Positions 36,308-45,539 of a DNA stretch of 64,000 nucleotides are shown in pieces. The notes beneath the pieces were generated by a model. It was not told the DNA's origin. It worked only from the letters and a program-made list of their open reading frames with translations, and did no database searches. The DNA lies in NCBI RefSeq assembly GCF_038008325.1, contig NZ_JBBOYW010000001.1, positions 3,441,501 to 3,505,500 of the forward strand, written 5' to 3'. Each line of letters begins with the position of its first letter. Position 1 is the stretch's first letter. Made by a program: the position numbers and the translations under genes. The DNA comes from Lysinibacillus sp. FSL K6-0232 (GTDB lineage: Bacteria > Bacillota > Bacilli > Bacillales_A > Planococcaceae).

Positions 36308-37219
36308 ATGAAGGGATTATTTAAAAAGCAAGACAAGCAAACGAAAGAAACAAAACCTAAAAAAATAAAAGTAAAGACAGTTGGACCACGTAAAAAGTCA
36401 GTGGTGTTTTTATGGATAGTCCTCATTGGAAGTCTTGCCTTTGGAATCTATAAAAACTTTACAGCAATTGATCAACATACCGTTCATGAAAGAGAAATCA
36501 TTGAAACCAAGATCATGGATACGAATGCGATTGAGAGCTTTACGAAAAACTTTGTGAAAGATTACTACACATGGGAAAATGAAAAAGATTCCATTGAACA
36601 ACGGGCGGAAAAGATCAGTCACTATTTGACAGAGGAATTACAAGCTTTAAATATCGATACCGTAAGAGATGATATTCCTACTAGTTCCAGCGTAGGTAAT
36701 ATTGATATCTGGTCAGTATCACCAGAAAATGATAATACCTATGCGGTTGTTTATTCGGTAGATCAAAAAATTACGGAAGATAAAAATAGCGAAAGGGTTC
36801 GATCCACATATCGAATACTTCTTCATCAAGATAATGCAGGAAACTTAGTCATTACACAAAATCCTACCTTATGGAGCTTACCGAATAAATCAGATTATGA
36901 GCCACAACAACCTGAAAGTAACGGAACGGTTGATTCTGATACTGTGCAAGAAGTGACAGAGTTTTTGGAGACATTCTTTACATTTTATCCTACTGCCACT
37001 GATAAAGAACTTGCTTATTATGTGAAAAATAATGCCTTACCACCGATTGGCAAAGACTATATATTTTCAGAGCTAGTTAATCCTATATTCCAACAGTCTG
37101 GAAATCAGGTGTATGTTTGGATATCGGTGAAGTACTTAGATGGGACAACAAAGGCAACGCAGCTTTCTCAATATGTACTAACTTTAGAGAAAGATATAAA
37201 TTGGATGATTGTTAAGTAA
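36308..37219 (+). CDS. TcpC-like conjugation protein (Tn916 Orf13, VirB8-like)
   Basis: Membrane-anchored transfer protein of 303 residues. It has a basic cytoplasmic N-terminus, one membrane segment (VVFLWIVLIGSLAFGIY) and two NTF2-like TcpC domains (IESFTKNFVKDYYTWENE ... and VTEFLETFFTFYPTATDKELAYYVKNN...). It is the last transfer gene before the cargo slot, where Tn916 carries tet(M). Confidence 0.9.
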   Translation: MKGLFKKQDKQTKETKPKKIKVKTVGPRKKSVVFLWIVLIGSLAFGIYKNFTAIDQHTVHEREIIETKIMDTNAIESFTKNFVKDYYTWENEKDSIEQRAEKISHYLTEELQALNIDTVRDDIPTSSSVGNIDIWSVSPENDNTYAVVYSVDQKITEDKNSERVRSTYRILLHQDNAGNLVITQNPTLWSLPNKSDYEPQQPESNGTVDSDTVQEVTEFLETFFTFYPTATDKELAYYVKNNALPPIGKDYIFSELVNPIFQQSGNQVYVWISVKYLDGTTKATQLSQYVLTLEKDINWMIVK

Positions 37220-37336
37220 CTGTGCTAACAGTTTGTTTGCTGAAAATTAATATTAATAAATTATTATTTAAACCTGTTTCACTTTTATCATTCTTGACAA
37301 TTGATGATTATTAAACTTTATTAATAAAATCCACAC

Positions 37337-37454
37337 TTTAAGTACTTAGTATATAAACAATAATTAGCTTTATTATTGAAAGTAGGAATATATAGGGTAA
37401 TAAACTCCATTTGTAATATAAATATATTGAATTATTATATACTTAGTATATAAT
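37337..37454 (+). promoter_or_regulatory. ABC operon promoter with two PadR-type palindromes
   Basis: A perfect 21-bp palindrome at 37434-37454 has half site ATTATATACT, centre T, then AGTATATAAT. A degenerate copy (TTTAAGTACT, T, AGTATATAAA) lies at 37337-37357. TTGAAT (37427) and TATAAT (37449) make a promoter with 16-bp spacing, its -10 inside the perfect palindrome. This is a classic repressor layout for the PadR protein encoded at 40638. Confidence 0.7.
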
Positions 37455-37482
37455 AATATTGAAAATAGGAGGGATTGATAAA

Positions 37483-38202
37483 GTGATTCAGGTTAAAAAT
37501 CTTAAAAAGGAATTTTCACAAGGACAAGAAAGAATAAAAGTATTAAAAAATGTTAGTTTACAAATCCAAGAAGGTGAATTTGTAGCTATTATGGGTCCTA
37601 GTGGCTCTGGAAAAAGCACATTACTCCAATTGTTAGGTGGTCTTGATATACCTACTGAAGGAGATATTATAATTAATCAGCATTATTTAAATAAGATGAC
37701 GGAAAAGAAAAGAACAATATTTCGTAGACAGAATATAGGATTCATTTTCCAAAATTATCAATTACTTACTAATTTAAATGTAGAAGAAAATATAGCTTTT
37801 CCGCTTCATGCAGATGGAACTTTAACAAAAGAAAAAAAGCAATTAGTTTTAGAATTACTTGATTCTGTTGGATTAAAAGGACTTGGTCAGAAAAGAGCTA
37901 ATTTGCTTAGCGGTGGTCAACAACAACGTGTGGCTATAGCCAGAGCACTGGTTAGCAAACCTGCCGTATTATTGGCAGATGAGCCAACAGGTAATTTAGA
38001 TAGAAATACAGCCGAAGAAATTCTTGGTTTAATAACAAAATTTAATCGAGATTACAATCAAACAATAATTATGGTTACACATGATATTTTCGCAGCTGGA
38101 TTTGCAGATCGAATTATTCTTTTTAAAGATGGAGTTGTCGATCAGGTGATTTCTAGAAAGGATGAAGATTATGCTAAATATGTGGCGAATTTCATGGCGT
38201 AA
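37483..38202 (+). CDS. ABC transporter ATP-binding protein (MacB/LolD-like)
   Basis: Nucleotide-binding subunit of about 239 residues. It has Walker A GPSGSGKSTLL, Q-loop FQNYQLL, signature LSGGQQQRVAIARAL, Walker B VLLADEPTGNLD and H-loop MVTHD. It pairs with the FtsX-type permease that follows. The start at GTG 37483 is chosen (AGGAGG 10 bases before); the frame is open upstream to 37459. It overlaps the permease start. Confidence 0.92.
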   Translation: MIQVKNLKKEFSQGQERIKVLKNVSLQIQEGEFVAIMGPSGSGKSTLLQLLGGLDIPTEGDIIINQHYLNKMTEKKRTIFRRQNIGFIFQNYQLLTNLNVEENIAFPLHADGTLTKEKKQLVLELLDSVGLKGLGQKRANLLSGGQQQRVAIARALVSKPAVLLADEPTGNLDRNTAEEILGLITKFNRDYNQTIIMVTHDIFAAGFADRIILFKDGVVDQVISRKDEDYAKYVANFMA

Positions 38203-40633
38203 CATAACACAAAACAAAAAAAGATTTTTCTTTTCATTACTTGGGATTATCATTGGTGTTTCCTTTATAACATCTATGTTAATCGCAGATAAAACAACAA
38301 ACGATGTTTTTAATTATTATAAACAAATGTATGTAGCAAATGCTGATTATTGGCTTTTAAGTGATGAACATACCTTTTCGGAAGAGACTGTTTCACCCCA
38401 TTTAAACAGTCCAATCATTACTGAAACATTGTTTGTACTTGATAAACAAGCATTCATAGATCTAAGTGATAAATCGCTAAATCAACGATCTGTACGAATT
38501 ACAGGTGTGGATGATCAAAACAGTTCCTTATTAAAACTTCCTGTTATTGAAGGGAGTTTAGACAATGAGGGATTGGTAATACCCGATGTTCTTGCAAATT
38601 TACTAAATAAAAGAGTAGGAGATACCATTCAGTTTACTAATCTGGGAGAGGCTAAAATATCTGCTGTAGTTGAGTATACACAGTTACTTGCAAGCCCGAG
38701 CAATTGGGAGAGTGCTGAATCAACCAGTTTTAGAGTCATGGCTCCACTTGATTTGTTAAGAGAATGGACAAGTATGGATAATGAGCTTTCATATGTAAGG
38801 CTTCAAACAAATGAAGAAGGTGAAAAACTTTTTCAATCTTTACAGAAAGAATTTAGTAATTCAAGTGTATATATACAGCCAGTTGTCGCAGATGATCGAC
38901 AAAGTAACGATATTGGGGGACTCTATACATTTTTTTACTTAATTGCTGGCTTATCTATGCTTATTAGTGGATTCATTGTCTTTAATATGATTTATACAAG
39001 CGTTATGGAGAGAAAAAAGGAATTTGCAATAATGAAAAGTTTTGGTTATTTACAAAGTTCTATTTCTAGGCTTGTTTTAATTGAAGTAATAATTTTATCA
39101 TTAATTGGTACGGCTGTAGGGGTACCAATTGGAATTTGGCTTGGCGATATGTTTATGCAAATTTTGCTTAGTGTGTTTGAATTTGACATGGTTTACACTT
39201 TGAATTGGAAAATACCTACAATAACAGCCATAGTAATAGGAATTGTATTTCCCATTATTTTCTCCTTATTTCCTATTTACAATGCGGGAAAAACTTCGGT
39301 GCTCTTAACATTAAAAATGGCAAATCAAACAGAATCATCGAAAAGACAATACGTGTTTAGAGGTATTGTAGGAGTTGGCTTATTTACTTTTATATTTATT
39401 GATCATTTCGTTTCCTATCTAGCTATTTTAGCAAGTATCATTTTGCTGTTCCCATTCTTGCTAAAAGGAGTAAGTAAGATCTTTAAACCAATTTTCAAAG
39501 TACTTTTTGGCTATTCAGGAATTTTAGCTACGCATAGCCTTACGCAGCAATTAAATCGAAATGCCAATACTTCCGCTATCCTTGCCATAGGGATAGGAGT
39601 AATCTTATTGTTAAGCTCTGTTATAGAATCTGCTCCTGAAGGTTATGAACGTGACATTAGAAATACATTTGGAGGTGATCTAAGAGCTACATCGGAAGCT
39701 CCTTGGTCTAGTGAGGATATAACAACTCTACTTTCTTATGATTCTGTAGCAAATGTTGTCCCATTAACGGAAGCCACACCCATTACATGGGAAACAATGA
39801 ATGAAGAGAATAGACAATTCTCTATTTTTGCCGTAAGTAAAAAAGGGCCTATTTTATTTGAAGATATTGAAAAAGAATCGTTATATCAAGAGTTACAAAA
39901 GAAACCATCTATCCTGCTCGGTAAACGGGCTTTTGATGAATGGGGTGGAAAAGTTGGAGAATACATTCACGTAAATACTCCTTCTGGTAAACAAAAATTT
40001 GAAGTCATTGACGTTGTGGATACTTCTCATTATTCAGGATATGTTGGCTTTATGGATGAGGAGCATTTAAATAATGAATTTGGTTGGAGAAATAGTTTTG
40101 ATATGCTACTAACATTAAATGATAAATATAGCAGCGAGGAATTACGAGATCAGTTATGGATAGATTTCAATGAACACCTTTCAAAAGTTAAAACTGTCGA
40201 AGATGAAATTAAATCAACTACTTCTGCGTTATCTGGTATGAACGAATTAATATTAATTATGCTATTCCTAATTATTGGTCTAGCTAGTATTGGTACAGCT
40301 AATACTCTTTTGATGAATACCTTGGAACGTACATCTGAGATTGGAACGATGCGGGCGCTTGGATTTACTAGACAGCAAGTAAGAAAGATGGTAATTGGTG
40401 AGGGGTTACTTATAGGTTTGGTAGGAGTCATTGGAGGCGTAGCATCAGGTGTGATTTTACTTTACGTTACTAGTAAATCCAAGCTTTTGGGAGATTTCAT
40501 ATCTTTCCAGATACCTCTTGGTAATATTGGAGTAGCATTGATTGCTGGTCTTTTACTAAGTTTATTTGCCTCTTGGATTTCTAGTACGACAGCTAGTAAA
40601 ATAAATATTTTGTCATCACTCAAAGAAGGTTAA
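38171..40633 (+). CDS. FtsX-family ABC transporter permease
   Basis: Permease of about 820 residues with two FtsX domains. An N-terminal membrane anchor (FFFSLLGIIIGVSFITSML), an extracytoplasmic domain and three segments (LYTFFYLIAGLSMLISGFIVFNMIY ...) are followed by a repeat of this plan ending SFQIPLGNIGVALIAGLLLSLFASWIS. Transporters of this mechanotransmission type move or sense peptides, lipids or antibiotics at the membrane; the substrate is not evident. ATG 38171 has AAGG 9 bases upstream; ATG 38162 is the alternative. Confidence 0.88.
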   Translation: MLNMWRISWRNITQNKKRFFFSLLGIIIGVSFITSMLIADKTTNDVFNYYKQMYVANADYWLLSDEHTFSEETVSPHLNSPIITETLFVLDKQAFIDLSDKSLNQRSVRITGVDDQNSSLLKLPVIEGSLDNEGLVIPDVLANLLNKRVGDTIQFTNLGEAKISAVVEYTQLLASPSNWESAESTSFRVMAPLDLLREWTSMDNELSYVRLQTNEEGEKLFQSLQKEFSNSSVYIQPVVADDRQSNDIGGLYTFFYLIAGLSMLISGFIVFNMIYTSVMERKKEFAIMKSFGYLQSSISRLVLIEVIILSLIGTAVGVPIGIWLGDMFMQILLSVFEFDMVYTLNWKIPTITAIVIGIVFPIIFSLFPIYNAGKTSVLLTLKMANQTESSKRQYVFRGIVGVGLFTFIFIDHFVSYLAILASIILLFPFLLKGVSKIFKPIFKVLFGYSGILATHSLTQQLNRNANTSAILAIGIGVILLLSSVIESAPEGYERDIRNTFGGDLRATSEAPWSSEDITTLLSYDSVANVVPLTEATPITWETMNEENRQFSIFAVSKKGPILFEDIEKESLYQELQKKPSILLGKRAFDEWGGKVGEYIHVNTPSGKQKFEVIDVVDTSHYSGYVGFMDEEHLNNEFGWRNSFDMLLTLNDKYSSEELRDQLWIDFNEHLSKVKTVEDEIKSTTSALSGMNELILIMLFLIIGLASIGTANTLLMNTLERTSEIGTMRALGFTRQQVRKMVIGEGLLIGLVGVIGGVASGVILLYVTSKSKLLGDFISFQIPLGNIGVALIAGLLLSLFASWISSTTASKINILSSLKEG

Positions 40634-40637
40634 AATT

Positions 40638-41144
40638 ATGTCGGTAAAGTACGGGATATTAACATTGTTATTCCTACAAGAAAATCATGGATACGAATTG
40701 AAAGTAGAATTAGAGTCTCTTCTAAGTATCAAGGGAAAGATTAACCCTGGTCAGATTTATACTACCCTTGACCGTCTCATTCGTGATCAACTCGTGTCAT
40801 CGGCAGGAATAGATGACCAAGAAAGAAAGTTATATAAATTAGAAGCGGAAGGTGAAAATGAATTAAAAAAATGGTTATTAGAACCTGTACCTTATTACTC
40901 TACTAGGGACGACTTTCATTTTAAATGGAGTTGCGCTCGAAAAATCCACTTTGATCGAGAAAATATTATGCTTGAGCAACAAAAAGCAATGATAATGAAA
41001 GATGTAATGGAGTTGACTAAATTAAAAACGGAGTTACTTATTCAGGGTGAAGAGGATAAATATTTATTAATCAGTGGTACACTCTTACATTTGGAGGCAG
41101 ATTTAAATTGGATAAGTCAGATTGAAAATAGAAATCGTTCATAA
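40638..41144 (+). CDS. PadR-family transcriptional regulator
   Basis: Regulator of 168 residues with an N-terminal winged helix (ILTLLFLQENHGYELKVELESLLSIKGKINPGQIYTTLDRLIRDQLVSS) and a helical C-terminal part of the VirR_C type. It lies 4 bases after the permease, in the same operon. It likely binds the palindromes before the operon and responds to the transported compound, as LmrR and BceR-independent PadR switches do. Confidence 0.9.
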   Translation: MSVKYGILTLLFLQENHGYELKVELESLLSIKGKINPGQIYTTLDRLIRDQLVSSAGIDDQERKLYKLEAEGENELKKWLLEPVPYYSTRDDFHFKWSCARKIHFDRENIMLEQQKAMIMKDVMELTKLKTELLIQGEEDKYLLISGTLLHLEADLNWISQIENRNRS

Positions 41145-41273
41145 ATCTAAGTAGAGGTTTCCTTTTCGATATACCGTTGTAATTATCTGTAAGCCCGAAA
41201 TATAAAAAATAGCGCACCTTTACGGTACGCACGACGAATGGCCAACTATCCTAGATTTTTTTCGGATAGTTGG

Positions 41274-42839
41274 CTATTTTGCACATGTGGCTTGAATATT
41301 ATCTGACCAAGGCATGTAATTATGTAAAATTTCAGGTTGTTGATGGAACGGTAAATTTGGTAACTCCGTCATCAGCTTCACCAGGTACTGATAAAAATCA
41401 ATCCCGTTTGCTTTGGCCGTTTCAGCCAAACTTAAACAGATGGCATTCGCATTGGCACCTGCTTCGCTCACAGAGAAAAGCCAGTTTTTTCGGCCAATCA
41501 CATTTGGGCGAATCGCATTTTCAGCGGGATTATTGTCAATTGCGATGTGGCCGTTTTCAAGAAAGACTTTTAACTCATCCGCTCGGCTCAATGTATATTC
41601 CGCTGCTTTCGCAATCGCGTTTTTACCAAAGAAAGGAGAACGGTCTATCCAATCGAAAAATTCAGCTATGATAGGCTTTGCTTCTTGTTGACGAACTCGT
41701 ACACGTTCTTCCGGTGAAAGGTGTTTAATTTTACGTTCGATGTAAAATAAACGATCGCAATATTCAACGCCTATTCGTCCGTTTTTACTATCAGCTTTCA
41801 GCCAATAACGTCGTACGTGCGCCCAACAGTTCGCGAACTGAACATTAGGCAATTGACCATAAGCCGAATAGCCGTCACAAATCACAGTCCCATTGAATCC
41901 CGCAAGTAAATTTTCTAATATAGCTCGCCCTCGTGAGAGTGCGCTCTTAAATAAAACGATAATAGGACCTTCACTTTGTACACTACGACATACCCAATTA
42001 TAGGCGTTCGATTGAGCCGGTTTTCCATCCGAACGTTTAAGTATCTGTGCATATGTTTCATCCACATGCAGCACAGATTTCGCCGTCAATAGTTGCTTCA
42101 TCAAATCATAAAGCGGCTGAAGCCAATCTTCTGATACACGTATTACCCAATTGGATAAATTCTTATCGTTGGTATGTAGGCCATGTCTCTCCCATTCATT
42201 TACCTGACGGTAAAGTGGCAAGTACTGGATAAACTTATCGTAGATAAGCTTTGCTAAAACAGTGGGTCCAGCAATGCTTCTTTGGATAACACCTTGTGGT
42301 GCTTTACCACGTTTGATTTGTGCTTTTTGTAGGGCATCTTTTTTACACGCTTTGCACTCATAAGTATGTTCGAAATGTTGTACACGCTTCATCGTCGCTG
42401 GAATAAATTTAGCTTCTTCACGTACCATCGTTGAACTGAATTCTACCATTTCACCAAGACAACAATCACAAGCTAAGTTAGCTGGATGATGATGAATTTC
42501 TTCAACTTCAATATCCTCACGAAATGAATCATTTCGTTTTTTATTTGTCTTTTTACGAGTAACAGTATAACTAACCGTTTCCGTGCTTTTTTCTTCTGTC
42601 TGCTCAGGTTCGCTAAAAGACGGATCGTCTTCAAATAAAGAGCCTTGTCCATCGGGCGCTTGATACTTAGATTTCTCTGATTTAGAGCCATATAAAGCTT
42701 TTGTTAATTGGCGAACCTGTTCAGTTAATGCTTCAATTTGTTTGTTTAAACTTTTATTTTGTTCTTTCGTGTAGGATAGTTGTTCTTCCAATAATTGAAT
42801 TACTTTTTCATTTGAAGCGTTTCCCAAATCATTCACCAC
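41274..42839 (-). CDS. tnpC: IS66-family transposase TnpC
   Basis: DDE transposase of 521 residues. It has an N-terminal leucine zipper (EQLSYTKEQNKSLNKQIEALTEQVRQL), a zinc-binding domain (CDCCLGEM, CKACKKD) and the IS66 core (LHVDETYAQILKR; GTVICDGYSAYGQL; IDNNPAENAIRPNVIGRKNWLFS). Confidence 0.93.
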   Translation of the reverse strand: MVNDLGNASNEKVIQLLEEQLSYTKEQNKSLNKQIEALTEQVRQLTKALYGSKSEKSKYQAPDGQGSLFEDDPSFSEPEQTEEKSTETVSYTVTRKKTNKKRNDSFREDIEVEEIHHHPANLACDCCLGEMVEFSSTMVREEAKFIPATMKRVQHFEHTYECKACKKDALQKAQIKRGKAPQGVIQRSIAGPTVLAKLIYDKFIQYLPLYRQVNEWERHGLHTNDKNLSNWVIRVSEDWLQPLYDLMKQLLTAKSVLHVDETYAQILKRSDGKPAQSNAYNWVCRSVQSEGPIIVLFKSALSRGRAILENLLAGFNGTVICDGYSAYGQLPNVQFANCWAHVRRYWLKADSKNGRIGVEYCDRLFYIERKIKHLSPEERVRVRQQEAKPIIAEFFDWIDRSPFFGKNAIAKAAEYTLSRADELKVFLENGHIAIDNNPAENAIRPNVIGRKNWLFSVSEAGANANAICLSLAETAKANGIDFYQYLVKLMTELPNLPFHQQPEILHNYMPWSDNIQATCAK

Positions 42840-42889
42840 GTTTCGTTCAGTATAAGTTGTGGATGATTATACCATTTTTTATACTGCGA

Positions 42890-43246
42890 TTAAAAGATAC
42901 CTTTTACAGATTTTGCAATTGCCTTTGGCTGTTGTAGGGATAATCCTTCTAATAACCAGCGAAGTTCTTGTTGCGAAAGGTTACGCACTTCATTTTCATC
43001 TTTTGGCCATTGTAATTTTCCATTATCTAATCGTTTATAAAGCATAGCGAAGCCATCTCCATCGAAATACAAACATTTATAACGGTCCTTGCTCCATCCA
43101 GAAAACAGAAAGATAGAATCACTATACGGATCCAATTCGAAAGAATCTTGAATGAGCGTTGCGAGACCGTCAATGCCTTTACGCATATCAGTCTTACCGC
43201 ATATTATGTAGATGTTTTGCACGCTCGTAAAATCCTGTTTCATCAA
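42890..43246 (-). CDS. tnpB: IS66 accessory protein TnpB
   Basis: IS66 Orf2-like protein of 118 residues with YIICGKTDMRKGIDGLATLIQ and DSIFLFSGWSKDRYKCLYFDGDGFAMLYKRLDNGKLQWP, required for IS66 transposition. It overlaps tnpA by 4 bases. Confidence 0.93.
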   Translation of the reverse strand: MMKQDFTSVQNIYIICGKTDMRKGIDGLATLIQDSFELDPYSDSIFLFSGWSKDRYKCLYFDGDGFAMLYKRLDNGKLQWPKDENEVRNLSQQELRWLLEGLSLQQPKAIAKSVKGIF

Positions 43247-43434
43247 CCATTCAGCTCCTTCATAATGGTTTGGATAATGCGCTCATCTACGCCATTAAAG
43301 AGGGAAATTTCAGCCGTAGCGGTTTTAATTACACAACTTGGCTCAGTAGTGTATTGGCTAGAATGGAACGAAGAAGTTTCAACTGGAAGAGGGTCGAGTT
43401 TGACGGGAACAATGGTTAATTTGTCCGTTGGCAT
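43243..43434 (-). CDS. tnpA: IS66 accessory protein TnpA
   Basis: Protein of 63 residues, shorter than many TnpA proteins. It has the C-terminal SLFNGVDERIIQTIMKELNG and an EISLFNG turn found in the family. The initiation region PTDKLTIVPVKLDPLPVE is variable. It is coupled to tnpB. Confidence 0.8.
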   Translation of the reverse strand: MPTDKLTIVPVKLDPLPVETSSFHSSQYTTEPSCVIKTATAEISLFNGVDERIIQTIMKELNG

Positions 43435-43559
43435 AGGAATGGCACCTCCTTTGAATGATACGTTTATCGTACCGGAGGTGCCAGGTCATTTATATGCGTT
43501 ATTTGATTACGGGCTTACAATTATCTTATACTAATCATTCCCAAAAAGGAGGAGTTTAG

Positions 43560-44192
43560 TTGGGTCTTATTCTTGAATACAATTGGGAATTGTTTATCCT
43601 CATCGAATTATTGTCTATAGGGGCACTAATCCTATTTGGTATATTTCGTTATTTCTTTAACAAACCTAGACTTAGTATTATGTTCATTTTCTTCTTTTTG
43701 TTTATGGTAATACTTGAAGGGCTGCTCGGGTTGTATGTCTATCATCAAACAGGAGAGATTTCAACGTTTCAAATTGTTATTACTGTATTTATTATCTATG
43801 CGTTTACATTTGGAATATTTGATTTTATAAGATTAGATCGTTGGATGCGTAGAAAAATTGGAACGTTACGTGGTGTTGAATTATTGTCTGACAAAGACTA
43901 TAAAATTATTGAAAGGAATAATAACCCTAAATATATTGCAAAAAAGTATCGTAAATCTTCCTATATACATTTATTTATTTTTGTTACAGTTCAAGCGATT
44001 CTTTGGATCATAGGTACGGAAAGCATCGCAGAGATAAAAATGTATTTAAGTGATTTTTCATGGATAGAGAAAGGAGTAGCAAAAGAATCACCTTATCCTA
44101 ATGATGTTACCTTTGGAATCGGAATAATTTGGGGAATTGTTTTTATCGCCGATTTTATTTATTCGTGGTCTTATACATTGTTTCCAAAATAA
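43560..44192 (+). CDS. Membrane protein of the ABC-transporter cargo
   Basis: Integral membrane protein of 210 residues with six hydrophobic segments (FILIELLSIGALILFGIFRYF; SIMFIFFFLFMVILEGLLGLYVY; FQIVITVFIIYAFTFGIFDFI; IHLFIFVTVQAILWIIG; FGIGIIWGIVFIADFIYSW). Function unknown. It starts at TTG 43560 with GGAGGAG upstream. Before the IS66 insertion it would have followed the PadR gene directly, so it was probably the last gene of that operon. Confidence 0.7.
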   Translation: MGLILEYNWELFILIELLSIGALILFGIFRYFFNKPRLSIMFIFFFLFMVILEGLLGLYVYHQTGEISTFQIVITVFIIYAFTFGIFDFIRLDRWMRRKIGTLRGVELLSDKDYKIIERNNNPKYIAKKYRKSSYIHLFIFVTVQAILWIIGTESIAEIKMYLSDFSWIEKGVAKESPYPNDVTFGIGIIWGIVFIADFIYSWSYTLFPK

Positions 44193-44249
44193 CTAAAAAA
44201 CCGTTGTTTGTAGTGTGAAAAATGTATATATATATACGGTGAAAGAAAA

Positions 44250-44738
44250 TTAGAGTTTCAAGCACAGCCTATTCACCGTATTTTCAGGTGTTTGATTAAT
44301 CATTTGGATAAAGCCTTGGACAGCACGTTGAATCTTTCCGACATTTGAGTAAAAGACATTGTGGATCACCGTTGTCTTCATCCATTTCCACAGTCCTTCG
44401 ATTAAATTTAAATTGGGACTGTACGGCGGAAGGAACAGAAATTCAAAGAAATCTTGATACTTTTCTAAAAATGGTTGAATCAATTTCGCATGGTGTATGC
44501 GCGCATTGTCTAATACCATCACGATGCGTTCATTCGGATAACGAGCGATGACTTTTTCTAAAAAACTTAGGAATTCAACAGCGGTATATTGTTCTTCTTG
44601 CACGCAAAATACATCGCCCGTTTCGTAATCCAATGTACCAATTAGCTTAACCCCTTGATGTCGGCCATATGTTGGAATGATTTTTTGTTGACCTTTAAGA
44701 AACCACGTGTTGGAAATCGCTTGGTAATCACGGATCAT
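44250..44738 (-). CDS. IS630-family transposase, catalytic DDE frame (copy 2)
   Basis: 162 residues, identical to the catalytic frame of copy 1 (VLDNARIHH and NLIEGLWKW). It is joined to the upstream frame by -1 slippage on A8. Confidence 0.88.
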   Translation of the reverse strand: MIRDYQAISNTWFLKGQQKIIPTYGRHQGVKLIGTLDYETGDVFCVQEEQYTAVEFLSFLEKVIARYPNERIVMVLDNARIHHAKLIQPFLEKYQDFFEFLFLPPYSPNLNLIEGLWKWMKTTVIHNVFYSNVGKIQRAVQGFIQMINQTPENTVNRLCLKL

Positions 44739-44779
44739 TGACTCGTCTTCAAATAAAATACGATCAATTTGACCATGAA

Positions 44780-45331
44780 TTAGTTTTTTTTCGCCTGTTC
44801 AAATTTTTCAAGGAAAACTGCTTGTTTGAGGGGGTCTGCTTTTTCCAATGTATACGTTGGTTTCGTATAACTTAAACCAAGACGGTACAATAAATCACGT
44901 GTCCCACGTACAGAAAAAGACACACCAAATGTTCGCTCAATCCAATCGCGAAGAAGAGGCGCTGTCCAGTTCATTTCAACGGGAAAACCAGCATCTTTAG
45001 GCGTTTGGTTGACAATTGTCGCGACGACTCGTGCTTCTTGTTCAGCCGTTAAATGACGCTTTCGACCAGGTTGTTTTTTACGTCCAAGTCCAGCGATCCC
45101 TTTTTCACAATAAGCTTTGCGATAATTGAACAGCGTCGCTAAAGAAAGACCTGTATAGTCGACAATTTTTTCATACGATTCGCCGGAAAGTAACATATAA
45201 ATCACTTGGTAGCGAACGAACATTTTATGATTGTTTTCTTCTTTCATGACAAGCTTTAATTCTTCTAAAGCAGCAGGAATTTGTTCTTCAGGAATTAGGA
45301 CAATTTTACGCATCATTTTTCTCCGTTTCAT
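44780..45331 (-). CDS. IS630-family transposase, first reading frame (copy 2)
   Basis: 183 residues, identical to copy 1, carrying the DNA-binding half. It ends at the A8 slip site. Confidence 0.88.
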   Translation of the reverse strand: MKRRKMMRKIVLIPEEQIPAALEELKLVMKEENNHKMFVRYQVIYMLLSGESYEKIVDYTGLSLATLFNYRKAYCEKGIAGLGRKKQPGRKRHLTAEQEARVVATIVNQTPKDAGFPVEMNWTAPLLRDWIERTFGVSFSVRGTRDLLYRLGLSYTKPTYTLEKADPLKQAVFLEKFEQAKKN

Positions 45332-45422
45332 ATCTATTAAGAATAGTATACAGGAAAACGAAGAAAAAGAGTGTAAGTCTAAAAGTTAATCACCTTATAT
45401 ATAGAAAGATAATATATCAAAC

Positions 45423-45463
45423 GGCGGTTTTGAAAATAAGAAATTTCAAAGCCGCCATTTTTC
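45423..45463 (+). terminator. Strong terminator of the ICE cargo unit
   Basis: GGCGGTTTTGAAA pairs with TTTCAAAGCCGCC and is followed by ATTTTTC. It probably ended the ABC-PadR-membrane protein unit before IS630 inserted upstream of it. Confidence 0.8.
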
Positions 45464-45539
45464 TAAAAAATAGAATTACGGAAGGTGTATTAAGTTCGCT
45501 CTTTTTTAAGGACACGGCGGTATGAAGGAGGTTATCGCC

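Larger units (their letters stand above)
41189..43518 (-). mobile_element. IS66-family insertion sequence
   Basis: Element of 2330 bp with terminal inverted repeats GTAAGCCCG and CGGGCTTAC. It is flanked by a perfect 8-bp target duplication AATTATCT (41181-41188 and 43519-43526), the size typical of IS66. It carries tnpA, tnpB and tnpC on the minus strand and separates the PadR gene from the membrane-protein gene at 43560. Confidence 0.95.
44225..45403 (-). mobile_element. IS630/Tc1-mariner-family insertion sequence, copy 2
   Basis: Same element as at 12689-13865 in reverse orientation; the 1159-bp core spans 44237-45395. The TA run at one end is one TA longer than in copy 1. It lies between the cargo membrane protein and that unit's terminator at 45423. 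Confidence 0.9.

Noticed and set aside
12689-45403. Inversion between the two IS630 copies
   Set aside because: The flanks of copy 1 rejoin metK in frame and in the same orientation, so no recombination between these copies has occurred after insertion.
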